Assembly (NCBI RefSeq): GCF_021117365.1
Contig: NZ_CP088262.1
Location: 3,164,501 to 3,228,500 of the forward strand
Direction of reading: 5' to 3'
Length of the DNA stretch: 64,000 nt
Source of the DNA: Nocardioides sp. cx-173
GTDB lineage: Bacteria; Actinomycetota; Actinomycetes; Propionibacteriales; Nocardioidaceae
Part shown: in pieces, positions 8,276 to 15,361 of the stretch
How positions within the stretch are numbered: the stretch's first letter is position 1
Layout of the letters: each line of letters starts with the position of its first letter
Program-made: the position numbers and the translations under genes
Notes under the pieces: model-generated
The model's input: only the letters and a program-made list of their open reading frames with translations
Database searches by the model: none
What the model was told of the DNA's origin: nothing

Positions 8276-9307
8276 CTACTTCCGCGCCCACTCCAGTAGG
8301 CGCTCTTTCGGCCAGGTGTTGACGATCCGGTCGGGGTCGATGCCCGCCGCCTCGGCCCGCTCGCAGCCCAGGACCAGGAAGTCGAGCTGCCCGGGAGCGT
8401 GGGCGTCGCTGTCGATCGAGAACAGGCAACCGCTGTCGCGGGCGAGCTCGAGGAGCGCGGTCGGCGGGTCGCGGCGCTCGGGACGGGAGTTGATCTCCAC
8501 GGCGACGTCGTGCTCCGCGCACGCCTCGAAGACCGCCTTCGCGTCGAACTGCGACTGGCCGCGGGTGCCGCGCCCGCCGGTGACCAGGCGGCCGGTGCAG
8601 TGGCCCAGGACGTTGGTGCGGGGGTTGCGGACGGCGCCGATCATCCGCCGGGTCATCGCCGGGGCGTCCATCTTCAGCTTGGAGTGGACGCTCGCGACGC
8701 GCACGTCGAGGCGGGCCAGGAGCTCGTCGTCCTGGTCCAGGGAGCCGTTGTCGAGGATGTCCACCTCGATGCCCTTGAGCAGCGTGAACCCCCCGGCCAG
8801 GTGGTCGTTGACCGCCTCCACGACGCCCAGCTGGCGGGTGAGCCGCTCGGCGCTGAGCCCGTGGGCGATCGTGAGCCGTGGCGAGTGGTCGGTGAGCACC
8901 AAGTAGTCGTGGCCGAGCTCCATCGCGGTGATCGCCATCTCCTCGACCGGCGAGCCGCCGTCGGACCAGTCGGAGTGGGAGTGCAGGTCGCCCCGCAGCC
9001 GGGAGCGCAGCGCGGCGCCGCCGTCGGTCAGCGGGCCGGACAGCTCCGCCTCGGCCGTCGCCAGGCGATCGGGCAGCTCCCCGCGCACGGCCGCGGCGAT
9101 CACCTTCGCCGAGCTCGCGCCGACGCCCGGCAGGTCGGTCAGCGTGCCGTCCGCCACCCGGCGGACCAGCTCCTCCTCGGGCAGCGGCAGGATGGCGGCG
9201 GCCGCGCCGCGGAACGCCTTGACCTTGTAGGTGTCCTCCCGGGCTCGCTCCAGCAGGAACGAGATCCGGCGCAGCGCGGCGACCGGCCCGGCGTCGTACG
9301 AGGTCAT
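8276..9307 (-). CDS. PHP-domain phosphoesterase with N-terminal helix-hairpin-helix (PolX-like)
   Basis: 343 residues. The start at ATG 9307 is chosen because GGGAG lies about 8 bases upstream; an earlier ATG at 9370 lacks this. Residues 1-100 form a PolX-type helical region with a helix-hairpin-helix (TDLPGVGASSAKVI). From 107 a PHP metal-dependent phosphoesterase domain follows (DLHSHSDWSDG, LTDHSPR, KGIEVDI, VASVHSK, DSDAH). The nucleotidyltransferase palm of PolX is absent, so it is not a polymerase. Likely a nucleotide or DNA-end phosphoesterase; the substrate is unproven. It overlaps no neighbour. Confidence 0.9.
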   Translation of the reverse strand: MTSYDAGPVAALRRISFLLERAREDTYKVKAFRGAAAAILPLPEEELVRRVADGTLTDLPGVGASSAKVIAAAVRGELPDRLATAEAELSGPLTDGGAALRSRLRGDLHSHSDWSDGGSPVEEMAITAMELGHDYLVLTDHSPRLTIAHGLSAERLTRQLGVVEAVNDHLAGGFTLLKGIEVDILDNGSLDQDDELLARLDVRVASVHSKLKMDAPAMTRRMIGAVRNPRTNVLGHCTGRLVTGGRGTRGQSQFDAKAVFEACAEHDVAVEINSRPERRDPPTALLELARDSGCLFSIDSDAHAPGQLDFLVLGCERAEAAGIDPDRIVNTWPKERLLEWARK

Positions 9308-9465
9308 CCAGGCGCTCCCTCTTTGAGGTATTTCCCGAGAACTTTCCGTCCACACGCGGTGGAGGACCATCGTCGCAGGTCAGGGTGCCCACGGCGGCAG
9401 ATCCCGGGCGTGTCCTCCACAGGCCACTCCCGCCTGTCGGCCCCATGTCCACCGGTGGGTGCGGG

Positions 9466-9498
9466 TTGTCCACAGAGTTGTCCACAACCTTGTCCACA
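9466..9498 (+). promoter_or_regulatory. Three TTGTCCACA (DnaA-box-type) sites with 12-bp period
   Basis: TTGTCCACA occurs exactly at 9466-9474, 9478-9486 and 9490-9498, all in the same orientation and 12 bp apart. A weaker match (ATGTCCACC) lies at 9445-9453. TTGTCCACA is the preferred DnaA box of high-GC actinobacteria such as Streptomyces. Candidate DnaA binding or titration site, or DnaA control of the PHP gene downstream. No origin-like AT-rich region is present. Confidence 0.55.
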
Positions 9499-9556
9499 GG
9501 CGGGGGTCGGGACGCGTTGACCGGGGGCGGCCCGCTCTCTAGCGTTCGGGACGGAC

Positions 9557-9625
9557 GAGGCCCCCGGGCCGCGAACCGGCACTCGCAAGGGGAAGGCGAG
9601 TGGCGTGACGCGGCGCGGGGGCCTC
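9557..9625. repeat. Three-tier nested inverted repeat (possible 3' UTR structure/terminator)
   Basis: Three nested arm pairs: 9557-9566 with 9616-9625 (10 bp), 9568-9573 with 9609-9614 (6 bp), and 9580-9586 with 9596-9602 (7 bp). The loop is 9 nt. As minus-strand RNA this would form a long stem just downstream of the enoyl-CoA hydratase stop. No U-tract follows, so a rho-independent terminator is only one option; a structured RNA or 3' UTR element is another. Confidence 0.5.
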
Positions 9626-9638
9626 TTCCCGTCTCGGC

Positions 9639-10430
9639 TCAGCGGCCGGTGAACTCCGGCGGGCGCCGCTCGCGGCTGGCCCGGATGCCCTCCTGCAGGT
9701 CCGCCGTCGCGAGCGTGAGCGGCTGGGCCATGGCCTCCCACTGCAGACCGGCCTCCAGGTCGGCGTGGCCGTGGCGCAGCGCGAGGGTGGTGAGCCGGCT
9801 CGCGATTGGGGCGGTCGCCGCGATCCCGGCGGCGGTCTCCAGCACGTCCTCGAGGAACCTCTCGCGCCCGTGCACCCGCGAGACCAGGCCCAGGCCGAGC
9901 GCCTCCTCGGCCTCGACCACCCGGCCGGTGAGCAGCAGGTCCCGCGCGATCGCCGGGCCGACGACGTCGGGCAGCAGGTACGTCGCCGCCATGCCCGGGT
10001 GCATGCCGAGCCTGACGAAGGGCACGCCCAGCTTGGCGCCCGACGCGGCGTAGCGCAGGTCGCAGGCCAGCGCCAGGCACAGCCCCGCCCCGATCGCGGC
10101 GCCGTTGATCGCGGCGATCGTCGGGACCTCCAGGCGCCGCACCGAGAGCCAGGCGCGATAGAAGGGCAGCATCCGCTCGCGCAGCTCGTCGACCGTCGCG
10201 TCGGGCTCGCCGGCGATCCAGGACGTGTCGCCGCCGGAGCAGAACGCGCTGCCCTCCCCGGTCACGACGACGGCGCGCACGGAGCGGTCGGCGGCGAGCT
10301 CGTCGACGGCGGCGACCCAGGAGGACGTCATCTCCTCCGACATCGCGTTGCGCTGGTCGGGGTTGTCGAGGACCAGGAGGGCGACACCGGGAGCGGGTCG
10401 CTCGAGGCGCAGCTGGGTGAGATCGGGCAT
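9639..10430 (-). CDS. Enoyl-CoA hydratase/isomerase family protein
   Basis: 263 residues with the crotonase fold. Recognisable elements are LDNPDQRNAMS, the oxyanion-hole segment GSAFCSGGDTSWI, AAINGAAIGAGLCLALACDLR and LGMHPGMAATYLLP. A Glu at the first catalytic position is not obvious, so it may act as an isomerase, hydrolase or hydratase on a fatty-acyl or branched acyl-CoA. It is a single gene, divergent from the DUF5679 gene across 200 bp. Its transcript would end in the nested hairpin at 9557-9625. Confidence 0.9.
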   Translation of the reverse strand: MPDLTQLRLERPAPGVALLVLDNPDQRNAMSEEMTSSWVAAVDELAADRSVRAVVVTGEGSAFCSGGDTSWIAGEPDATVDELRERMLPFYRAWLSVRRLEVPTIAAINGAAIGAGLCLALACDLRYAASGAKLGVPFVRLGMHPGMAATYLLPDVVGPAIARDLLLTGRVVEAEEALGLGLVSRVHGRERFLEDVLETAAGIAATAPIASRLTTLALRHGHADLEAGLQWEAMAQPLTLATADLQEGIRASRERRPPEFTGR

Positions 10431-10630
10431 GGCCGCACCCTACTGAGCGCGGAGCGAGCGGTACGGCGGGCCACGGACCGATCTCAGGCGCGCGGGGCGC
10501 CTGTCACGCCCTCGCGCCCTCGTGCCGTAGGGTCGAGTCGGTTCGGTGGCACCCGCCGCCGAGCTTCCGGCGGGCTTCCCCATCATCCCCGCCGCGACGA
10601 CCGAGTGAGTAACTAGGCAAGGAGGCCGTC

Positions 10631-10789
10631 ATGGCGGAGACCTGGAGCGGCGAGTTCTACTGCGTGAAGTGCAAGGAGAAGCGCGAGGCTGAGGGCGAGG
10701 TGAAGGTGAACGACAAGGGCACCCGCATGGCCAAGGCCGTGTGCCCCGTGTGCAGCACCAACCTGAACCGCATTCTCGGCAAGGCGTGA
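10631..10789 (+). CDS. DUF5679 small zinc-ribbon protein
   Basis: 52 residues from ATG 10631, preceded by a near-perfect ribosome site (AAGGAGG, 5 bases upstream). Two CxxC knuckles (CVKC and CPVC) about 29 residues apart make a zinc ribbon, ending NRILGKA. It matches the DUF5679 family; the function is unknown. A perfect hairpin follows at 10818-10853. It lies just upstream of the orphan cyclodehydratase-like gene on the same strand. Confidence 0.88.
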   Translation: MAETWSGEFYCVKCKEKREAEGEVKVNDKGTRMAKAVCPVCSTNLNRILGKA

Positions 10790-10817
10790 TCCACGACTGA
10801 CACGCCCCACCCGCTGC

Positions 10818-10853
10818 GCGGCGGTGCCATCCCCTCGGGGGCGGCACCGCCGC
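10818..10853 (+). terminator. Hairpin terminator after DUF5679 gene
   Basis: Perfect 11-bp inverted repeat (10818-10828 with 10843-10853) starting 29 bases after the stop codon. Only a short T-poor tail follows (CTGGCATTTC). Confidence 0.7.
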
Positions 10854-10940
10854 CTGGCATTTCGGCCACCGCTCGGCTCTGGAGGGTGGGCCTGTGGAGA
10901 GGGACGACGACCGGGCCCGCGTCGGTGCGAGGCTCGGCAC

Positions 10941-11825
10941 ATGGCCGTCTCACCGCCCCTGCCCGGTCTGCCCGCCCGCCCCGTCCTGCGCCCGGGGATC
11001 GCGGTCGCGCGCCACGACGACCAGCACCTACGCGTGGGGACCGATCCGCCGCACCGCCTCGTCGTCGGTGACCGGCCCGTCGTACGCCGCCTGCTGGACG
11101 CGCTGAGCGAGGGCCGCCCACTCCCCGACCTCGACGGCGCCGCGTGGCTGGTGCTGCGCGGCCTGCACGACGCCGGCCTGCTCGTGGACGCCGACGTCCT
11201 GCAGCGGCTGCGCCCCGAGGACCCCGCACTGGTGGCCTGGACGCAGTTCGGCGCCTCGGCCGCCGAGCGCCTCGAGGCCCGTGCCACCGCCCGGGTGGGG
11301 GTCTGGGCAGCGCCGGAGGTCCGGGAGCCGGCGGCACGGCTGCTGCGCGACGCCGGTGTCGGCGTGCGCGAGCCCGGCGAGGAGGCCGACGTCTGGCTGG
11401 TGGTCTCCGAGGGCGAGCTGAGCCGGGCCGCGCTGGACGACCTCGTGCGCGACGGCGTCCCGCACCTCGCGATGGCCTCGTCGCTGGGCGCGGTGCGGCT
11501 CGGCCCGTTCGTGGCGCCCGGCACCACCGCGTGCCTGCGCTGCGTGGACGCGGCGCTGGCCGAGAGCGACCCGCGCCGCGCGCTGGTGGTCGAGCAGACC
11601 ACCCTGGAGCCCGGCGTCCCCGGTCCCCCGCGCGACCCGGCCCTCACCCACCTGGCCGTCGGTTGGGCGGTGCGCGACCTGCTGCGCTACGTCGAGGGCG
11701 AGTGCCCGTCCACCTGGTCGACCACCTACGACCTCGGCCCGCTCGCCGCGCCGCAGCCGCGCCGCTGGCCGCGCCACCCGCACTGCGGCTGCGCCTGGGA
11801 CGACCTGCTCACCGTCGCGATCTGA
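10941..11825 (+). CDS. Orphan TOMM cyclodehydratase-like / leader-peptide-binding (E1-superfamily) protein
   Basis: 294 residues from ATG 10941. It resembles the actinobacterial family labelled bacteriocin biosynthesis cyclodehydratase or TOMM precursor leader peptide-binding protein. Features are an N-terminal winged-helix-like region (RVGTDPPHRLVVGDRPVVRR), a Rossmann-like middle, the segment GPFVAPGTTACLRCVDAAL, and a C-terminal zinc site from WPRHPHCGCAWDD. The four cysteines (CLRC and CGC) probably bind one zinc. No YcaO partner, dehydrogenase or obvious precursor peptide is in the window, so it is an orphan. The family sits beside zincin and whiB7 genes in other Actinobacteria (compare Rv3196). 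Confidence 0.82.
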   Translation: MAVSPPLPGLPARPVLRPGIAVARHDDQHLRVGTDPPHRLVVGDRPVVRRLLDALSEGRPLPDLDGAAWLVLRGLHDAGLLVDADVLQRLRPEDPALVAWTQFGASAAERLEARATARVGVWAAPEVREPAARLLRDAGVGVREPGEEADVWLVVSEGELSRAALDDLVRDGVPHLAMASSLGAVRLGPFVAPGTTACLRCVDAALAESDPRRALVVEQTTLEPGVPGPPRDPALTHLAVGWAVRDLLRYVEGECPSTWSTTYDLGPLAAPQPRRWPRHPHCGCAWDDLLTVAI

Positions 11826-11841
11826 GGATCGTTGGCCCCGC

Positions 11842-12003
11842 TCACCAGTGCTCGCGGTCCAGCTTCGCCTCCATCGCGCGCAGGTGCTCGCGCGAGCACG
11901 TGTCGCAGTAGCGGCGGGTGACCCGGCCCTCGACGGAGGTGGTCCAGGTCAGGGTGGCGGAGGCGTCGGTCTCCCGACGCCCGCAGAAGTCGCACGTGAC
12001 CAT
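11842..12003 (-). CDS. Small CxxC/CxxC zinc-ribbon protein, unknown function
   Basis: 53 residues from ATG 12003 (MVTCDFCGRRE). Upstream codons in the same frame run through a perfect hairpin and are unlikely to be coding. CDFC and CDTC form a four-cysteine zinc ribbon. The middle (TLTWTTSVEGRVTRRY) looks like a beta hairpin, and the C terminus is a charged helix. It may bind nucleic acid or protein; I do not recognise a named family. It converges on the cyclodehydratase-like gene with 16 bases between stops. Confidence 0.75.
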   Translation of the reverse strand: MVTCDFCGRRETDASATLTWTTSVEGRVTRRYCDTCSREHLRAMEAKLDREHW

Positions 12004-12049
12004 GGGGACGAGGCTAGCGCCGCGGGCCCGGAGCCGGCCGAGACGGGAA

Positions 12050-12085
12050 GGAGCCGGGTACGACGAGTTCGTCGTACCCGGCTCC
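12050..12085 (-). terminator. Perfect 17-bp hairpin
   Basis: 12050-12066 pairs perfectly with 12069-12085. It lies in the gap between the 55-residue small protein (ending at 12136) and the zinc-ribbon gene starting at 12003, both minus strand. It likely terminates the whiB7/small-protein transcript. Confidence 0.75.
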
Positions 12086-12109
12086 GGGTTCACCCGCGAT
12101 CAGGGTGGC

Positions 12110-12128
12110 GGTGATCGAGACGATCACC
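12110..12128 (-). terminator. Second small hairpin downstream of the 55-residue protein
   Basis: GGTGATCG (12110-12117) pairs with CGATCACC (12121-12128) around a 3-nt loop, eight bases after the stop codon of the minus-strand small gene. It may act together with the larger hairpin at 12050-12085. Confidence 0.5.
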
Positions 12129-12135
12129 GGGGGTC

Positions 12136-12303
12136 CTACAGAGCGCGAGCGAGGGCGAGGCGTGCCTGCTGCGCGGCCAGCTCGGCCTTGCGGCTGAGCC
12201 GGCGGGCACGGGCAAGACGGCTGCCCATGCGCAACGATTGCGCCTCTCCCAGGCGCGCGGCCATATGCGCGCGCGCCAGGTCTTCGGTCAGGAGGTGGTT
12301 CAT
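12136..12303 (-). CDS. Small basic helical protein downstream of whiB7
   Basis: 55 residues from ATG 12303, chosen because GGAG lies 7 bases upstream; an in-frame ATG ten codons earlier (12333) has no such site. The sequence is almost wholly helical and rich in Ala, Arg and Leu (LARARRLSRKAELAAQQARL), with no cysteine and no membrane segment. It lies 83 bases downstream of whiB7 on the same strand and is followed by two hairpins, so it may be co-transcribed with whiB7. Function unknown. Confidence 0.65.
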   Translation of the reverse strand: MNHLLTEDLARAHMAARLGEAQSLRMGSRLARARRLSRKAELAAQQARLALARAL

Positions 12304-12386
12304 GTCGGTACTCCGGTTCTGATTCAGGTTCATGGATGGTGGTGGTGCTTTTCCGAGGCGGTGCTCTGGTCGGGACAGGCGGCCGC

Positions 12387-12734
12387 CTACGCGGCGGCCT
12401 CGTTCTTGCGGGGTCGGCCGCGCGGACGCTTGCGGGGGATCACTGCTCCCTGCAGGAACAGCTCGCCTCCCCAGACGCCCCAGGGCTCACGCCGGTCGAG
12501 GGCTCCGCTGAGGCACAGTGCCTGGACGGGACAGTCCTGGCACAGGGCCTTGGCGAACTCCACGTCGGTGGGCGACTCGGCGAACCACAGCTCGGGGTTG
12601 TTGACCCGGCAGGGCAGCCGCTCGTGGTCGACGTAACCGGCCTGGTCGTGCAGGTGGCCCAGGGTCGTCTCCGAGGAGAGCTCGTGGCCCGGCTCCTGCT
12701 GCCCGGCGGTGCGGTCGAGAACGCTGATGGTCAT
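12387..12734 (-). CDS. whiB7: WhiB7-type redox/antibiotic-response transcription factor
   Basis: 115 residues from ATG 12734, with AGGAGG 8 bases upstream. WhiB7 is an iron-sulfur protein that binds the main sigma factor and switches on intrinsic antibiotic resistance genes. The four cluster cysteines are visible (CRVNNPELWF, ALCQDC, ALC). GVWGGE is the turn that contacts sigma, and the basic C terminus has the AT-hook RGRPRK that identifies WhiB7 among the WhiB family. Upstream lie an AT-rich WhiB7-type promoter, a 77-codon leader ORF and a terminator-like attenuator, all listed separately. It is adjacent to uvrD2, as in mycobacteria. Confidence 0.95.
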   Translation of the reverse strand: MTISVLDRTAGQQEPGHELSSETTLGHLHDQAGYVDHERLPCRVNNPELWFAESPTDVEFAKALCQDCPVQALCLSGALDRREPWGVWGGELFLQGAVIPRKRPRGRPRKNEAAA

Positions 12735-12796
12735 CCATCTCACCTCCTGTCGGTGACCTGATCGCGGTGGGTGGTGCGGTGTGGCGGGGAGATCGA

Positions 12797-12819
12797 GGCC
12801 TTTGACAAACACAAAGGCC
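12797..12819 (-). promoter_or_regulatory. Alternative hairpin overlapping the whiB7 attenuator
   Basis: An 8-bp perfect inverted repeat (12797-12804 with 12812-12819) shares five bases with the descending arm of the terminator-like hairpin, so the two cannot form fully together. It is a possible competing structure in the whiB7 leader. Because it lies mostly downstream of the terminator, its regulatory role is uncertain. Confidence 0.45.
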
Positions 12820-12847
12820 GCGGATCCCTTGGTGGGTTCCGCGGCCT
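12815..12847 (-). terminator. Attenuator (intrinsic terminator) in the whiB7 leader
   Basis: A 14-bp inverted repeat with a single mismatch (12834-12847 with 12815-12828) and a 5-nt loop. On the minus strand it is followed directly by a U-rich run (TTTGTGTTTG). It starts 22 bases after the leader ORF stop and about 80 bases before whiB7. This is the arrangement known for actinobacterial whiB7: ribosome stalling in the leader ORF prevents termination and lets whiB7 be transcribed. Confidence 0.82.
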
Positions 12848-12869
12848 GGAGGTGAGCCAGTCTGTTATC

Positions 12870-13103
12870 TCAACAGGGTGGCGAACTCCAGGCGTGGGTC
12901 CCCGGGACGTAGGCGGCGGCGACGCGAGCCACCTGTCCCTTGACGACGGCGCGATCGCGGACGATCTCCATACCTCGAAGATCGACGGACCACCGGCCCG
13001 TCGCCGGGGTGGCGAAGGCGGCGTGGCCGCACATGGGCATGCCAAAGCCGGACGCCATCCCCTGGTTGGACGGGGTCGTCATCGTGATGGTGTTGGTGAT
13101 CAT
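12870..13103 (-). CDS. whiB7 leader ORF (77 residues)
   Basis: It begins at ATG 13103 with AAGGAGG about 9 bases upstream and ends at TGA 12870-12872, 22 bases before the attenuator. The peptide (MITNTITMTTPSNQGMAS onward) is rich in Thr, Met, Ala and Val and has no recognisable domain. Leader ORFs of mycobacterial whiB7 are known to sense ribosome-targeting drugs; this one is long for that role. It could be a real small protein as well as a sensor. The good ribosome site and the spacing to the terminator are direct observations; the sensing role is inference from the family. Confidence 0.7.
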   Translation of the reverse strand: MITNTITMTTPSNQGMASGFGMPMCGHAAFATPATGRWSVDLRGMEIVRDRAVVKGQVARVAAAYVPGTHAWSSPPC

Positions 13104-13177
13104 GCGGGCCACCTCCTTCAGTGCTTCGGGCGCCGGCCTTGTCAGGACCGTGGTGCGCGGCTTATTCGATGACGACG

Positions 13178-13217
13178 AAGTTACCGCCACCGCGATGTAA
13201 TGAGCAAACGATTTTAT
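13178..13217 (-). promoter_or_regulatory. WhiB7-type promoter for the whiB7 leader
   Basis: On the minus strand, an AT-rich patch (13211-13217) lies four bases before a -35-like TTGCTC (13202-13207). An 18-bp spacer then leads to a -10-like TAACTT (13178-13183). An AT-rich tract just upstream of -35 is the known WhiB7 AT-hook target, so autoregulation is likely. The predicted start near 13171 leaves a leader of about 430 nt. Confidence 0.65.
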
Positions 13218-13247
13218 GGCTATTTCCGGCATTTCCTGCGAACCGCT

Positions 13248-15287
13248 CTAGACCAGCAGCTCCAGGAGCTCCTCGCCATAGCGCTCGAGCTTGCTCTCGC
13301 CGACCCCGCTGATGCGCAGCAGCGCCTGCGGCGACCGGGGCCGGTGCTCCGCGATGAGCTGCAGCGTCGCGTCGGTGAAGATGACGAACGCCGGCACCTC
13401 GTCCTCGCCGGCGCGCTCCTTGCGCCACTCCCGCAGACGGTCGAACAGCGCCTCGTCGTAGGACGCCGGGCAGTCGGTGCAGCGGCCGCGCTTCTTCTCC
13501 GCGCCGGTGCGCAGCGGCTTGCCGCACTCGCGGCAGTTGGCCACCCTGCTGCGGCGAGCGGTCGCGGGCTCGCTGCGAACGGCGTCGGGAAGCAGGGGGT
13601 CGAGGAAGCGCGACGGCTTGCGGCGGGCGGCCTGGCCGGGGTTGCGGGCCTGCGCCCAGGAGAGGGCGAGGTCCACGCGGGCGCGGGTCATGCCGACGTA
13701 GAGCAGGCGGCGCTCCTCCTCGATCGCGGCCGGGGTGTCGGCGTAGACGATCGGGAGCGTGCCGTCCTGCAGACCGCACAGGAACACCGAGTCCCACTCC
13801 AGGCCCTTGGCCGCGTGGAAGGTGGCGAGGGTGACCCCTTCGGCGACCGGGGCATGCTGCTCGGCGGCGCGGCGGTCGAGGTCGTCCACGAACGTCCCCA
13901 GCGTGGCGCCCTCGCCCCGGGCGAACTGCTCGGCCTGGCTGACCAGCGCCTGCCAGGACTCCCAGCGGTCGCGGGTCTGGCCCCGCCCGGTGGGCGGCTC
14001 CGCGGTCCAGCCCATGCCGGCCAGGGTGGCGCGGACGACGTCGACCAGCTCGCCCACTCCCCCGTCGACCTCCGAGCTGCCCGAGCGGGCGGCGCCGCGC
14101 AGCCGGGTCACCGCCTCACGCACCTCGGGCCGGTCGAAGAAGCGGGCGGCGCCGCGGATGACGTACGGGATGGCGAGGTCGGACAGCGCCTCCTCGTAGG
14201 CCTCGGACTGGGCGTTGATGCGAAATAGCACCGCGATCTCCGACAGCGCCCGCCCGCTCCCCCGCAGGGCCTGGATGCGCCGGGCCACCTGGTGGGCCTC
14301 GGCGACCTCATCGGGCGCGGGGGTGAAGGTGACCGCGGGACCGGCCGGACGCTGGGCCCGCAGCTGGACCGACTGGGTGGCGGAGCCCGCGAGGAGCGTG
14401 TTGGCGGCCTCGACGACCTGCGGCGTGGAGCGGTAGTTGCGCACCAGCTCGACCGAGGTCGCGCCGGGGAACTTGGTGGTGAAGCCGGTGAGGTAGTCGG
14501 CGTTGGCGCCGGCGAAGGAGTAGATCGTCTGCGCCGGGTCGCCGACCACGCAGATCTCGTCGCGGCCGCCGAGCCACAGGTCCAGCAGCGCCGACTGCAG
14601 GGGCGAGACGTCCTGGAACTCGTCGACGACGAACCACTTGTACTGGCGGCGTACCTGCGCCGCCACCCGCTCGTCCTCGGCCAGGATGCCGGCGGTCAGC
14701 AGCAGCACGTCCTCCATGTCCATGCGGCCCTGGGCGCGCTTGACCTCCTCGTAGGCGGCGAAGACCCGGCCCACGGTCTCGGGGTCCTGGCCGGACACCG
14801 TGCGCCCGCGCGCCTCGGCGAGGCGGGCGTAGTCGTCGGGGTGCACGTTGCTGACCTTGGCCCACTCGATCTCCGAGGCGAGGTCGCGCAGCAGCGCCTG
14901 GTCCGAGCTGAGGCGCTGCCGGCGGGCGGCCGAGGCGAGCATCCCGATCTTGGACTCGATCAGCGTGGGCAGCTCGGTGCCGTGGACGTGGGGCCAGAAG
15001 TAGCGCAGCTGGCGCAGCGCCGCGGAGTGGAACGTGCGGGCCTGGACCCCGCCCGCGCCCAGTCCGCGAAGGCGCCCGCGCATCTCCCCGGCGGCGCGCG
15101 TCGTGAACGTCACCGCGAGCACCTCCGAGGGCGCGTAGACGCCGGTGGCCACGCCGTGCGCGATCCGGTGGGTGATCGCGCGGGTCTTGCCGGTGCCGGC
15201 GCCGGCGAGCACCCGCACGGGGCCGCGCAGCGCCTCCGCCACACGCCGCTGCTCGGGGTCGAGCGCGGCGAGCAGGTCGTGGGACAA
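13248..15287 (-). CDS. uvrD2: ATP-dependent DNA helicase UvrD2 with tetracysteine linker and HRDC domain
   Basis: 679 residues. It is an SF1A 3'-5' DNA helicase: Walker A GAGTGKT (about 29-35), DEFQD, GDPAQTIYSFAGA, RNYRSTPQ, the ATFHAAKGLEWDSVFL motif and LLYVGMTRAR. After the motor a four-cysteine element (CRECGKP and CTDCPASY, near 590-610) links to a C-terminal HRDC domain. This is the defining layout of actinobacterial UvrD2, where the tetracysteine element is known to couple ATPase to unwinding. It is divergent from mycoredoxin across 74 bp and next to whiB7, matching mycobacterial gene order. Confidence 0.96.
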   Translation of the reverse strand: MSHDLLAALDPEQRRVAEALRGPVRVLAGAGTGKTRAITHRIAHGVATGVYAPSEVLAVTFTTRAAGEMRGRLRGLGAGGVQARTFHSAALRQLRYFWPHVHGTELPTLIESKIGMLASAARRQRLSSDQALLRDLASEIEWAKVSNVHPDDYARLAEARGRTVSGQDPETVGRVFAAYEEVKRAQGRMDMEDVLLLTAGILAEDERVAAQVRRQYKWFVVDEFQDVSPLQSALLDLWLGGRDEICVVGDPAQTIYSFAGANADYLTGFTTKFPGATSVELVRNYRSTPQVVEAANTLLAGSATQSVQLRAQRPAGPAVTFTPAPDEVAEAHQVARRIQALRGSGRALSEIAVLFRINAQSEAYEEALSDLAIPYVIRGAARFFDRPEVREAVTRLRGAARSGSSEVDGGVGELVDVVRATLAGMGWTAEPPTGRGQTRDRWESWQALVSQAEQFARGEGATLGTFVDDLDRRAAEQHAPVAEGVTLATFHAAKGLEWDSVFLCGLQDGTLPIVYADTPAAIEEERRLLYVGMTRARVDLALSWAQARNPGQAARRKPSRFLDPLLPDAVRSEPATARRSRVANCRECGKPLRTGAEKKRGRCTDCPASYDEALFDRLREWRKERAGEDEVPAFVIFTDATLQLIAEHRPRSPQALLRISGVGESKLERYGEELLELLV

Positions 15288-15361
15288 AGGAACAACTCCT
15301 GCGTCGAGATGGTTGTATCGGCTGCAGTCACGACCCTAGACGCCGGAGGCGACAACCCCAC

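Larger units (their letters stand above)
9308..9638. other. 331-bp intergenic region with DnaA-box cluster and long structured inverted repeat
   Basis: No credible gene. It lies downstream of the enoyl-CoA hydratase gene and upstream of the PHP gene (both minus strand). It holds three TTGTCCACA sites at 12-bp intervals and a nested inverted repeat at 9557-9625, each listed separately. Confidence 0.7.

Noticed and set aside
9466..9498. Chromosomal origin of replication
   Set aside because: Only three boxes, no AT-rich unwinding region, and no dnaA, dnaN or rpmH genes nearby.
10941..11825. A ribosomally made azole-peptide (TOMM) biosynthetic cluster
   Set aside because: Only the cyclodehydratase-like protein is present; there is no YcaO, dehydrogenase, transporter or convincing precursor. 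The small Cys-rich proteins nearby look like zinc ribbons.
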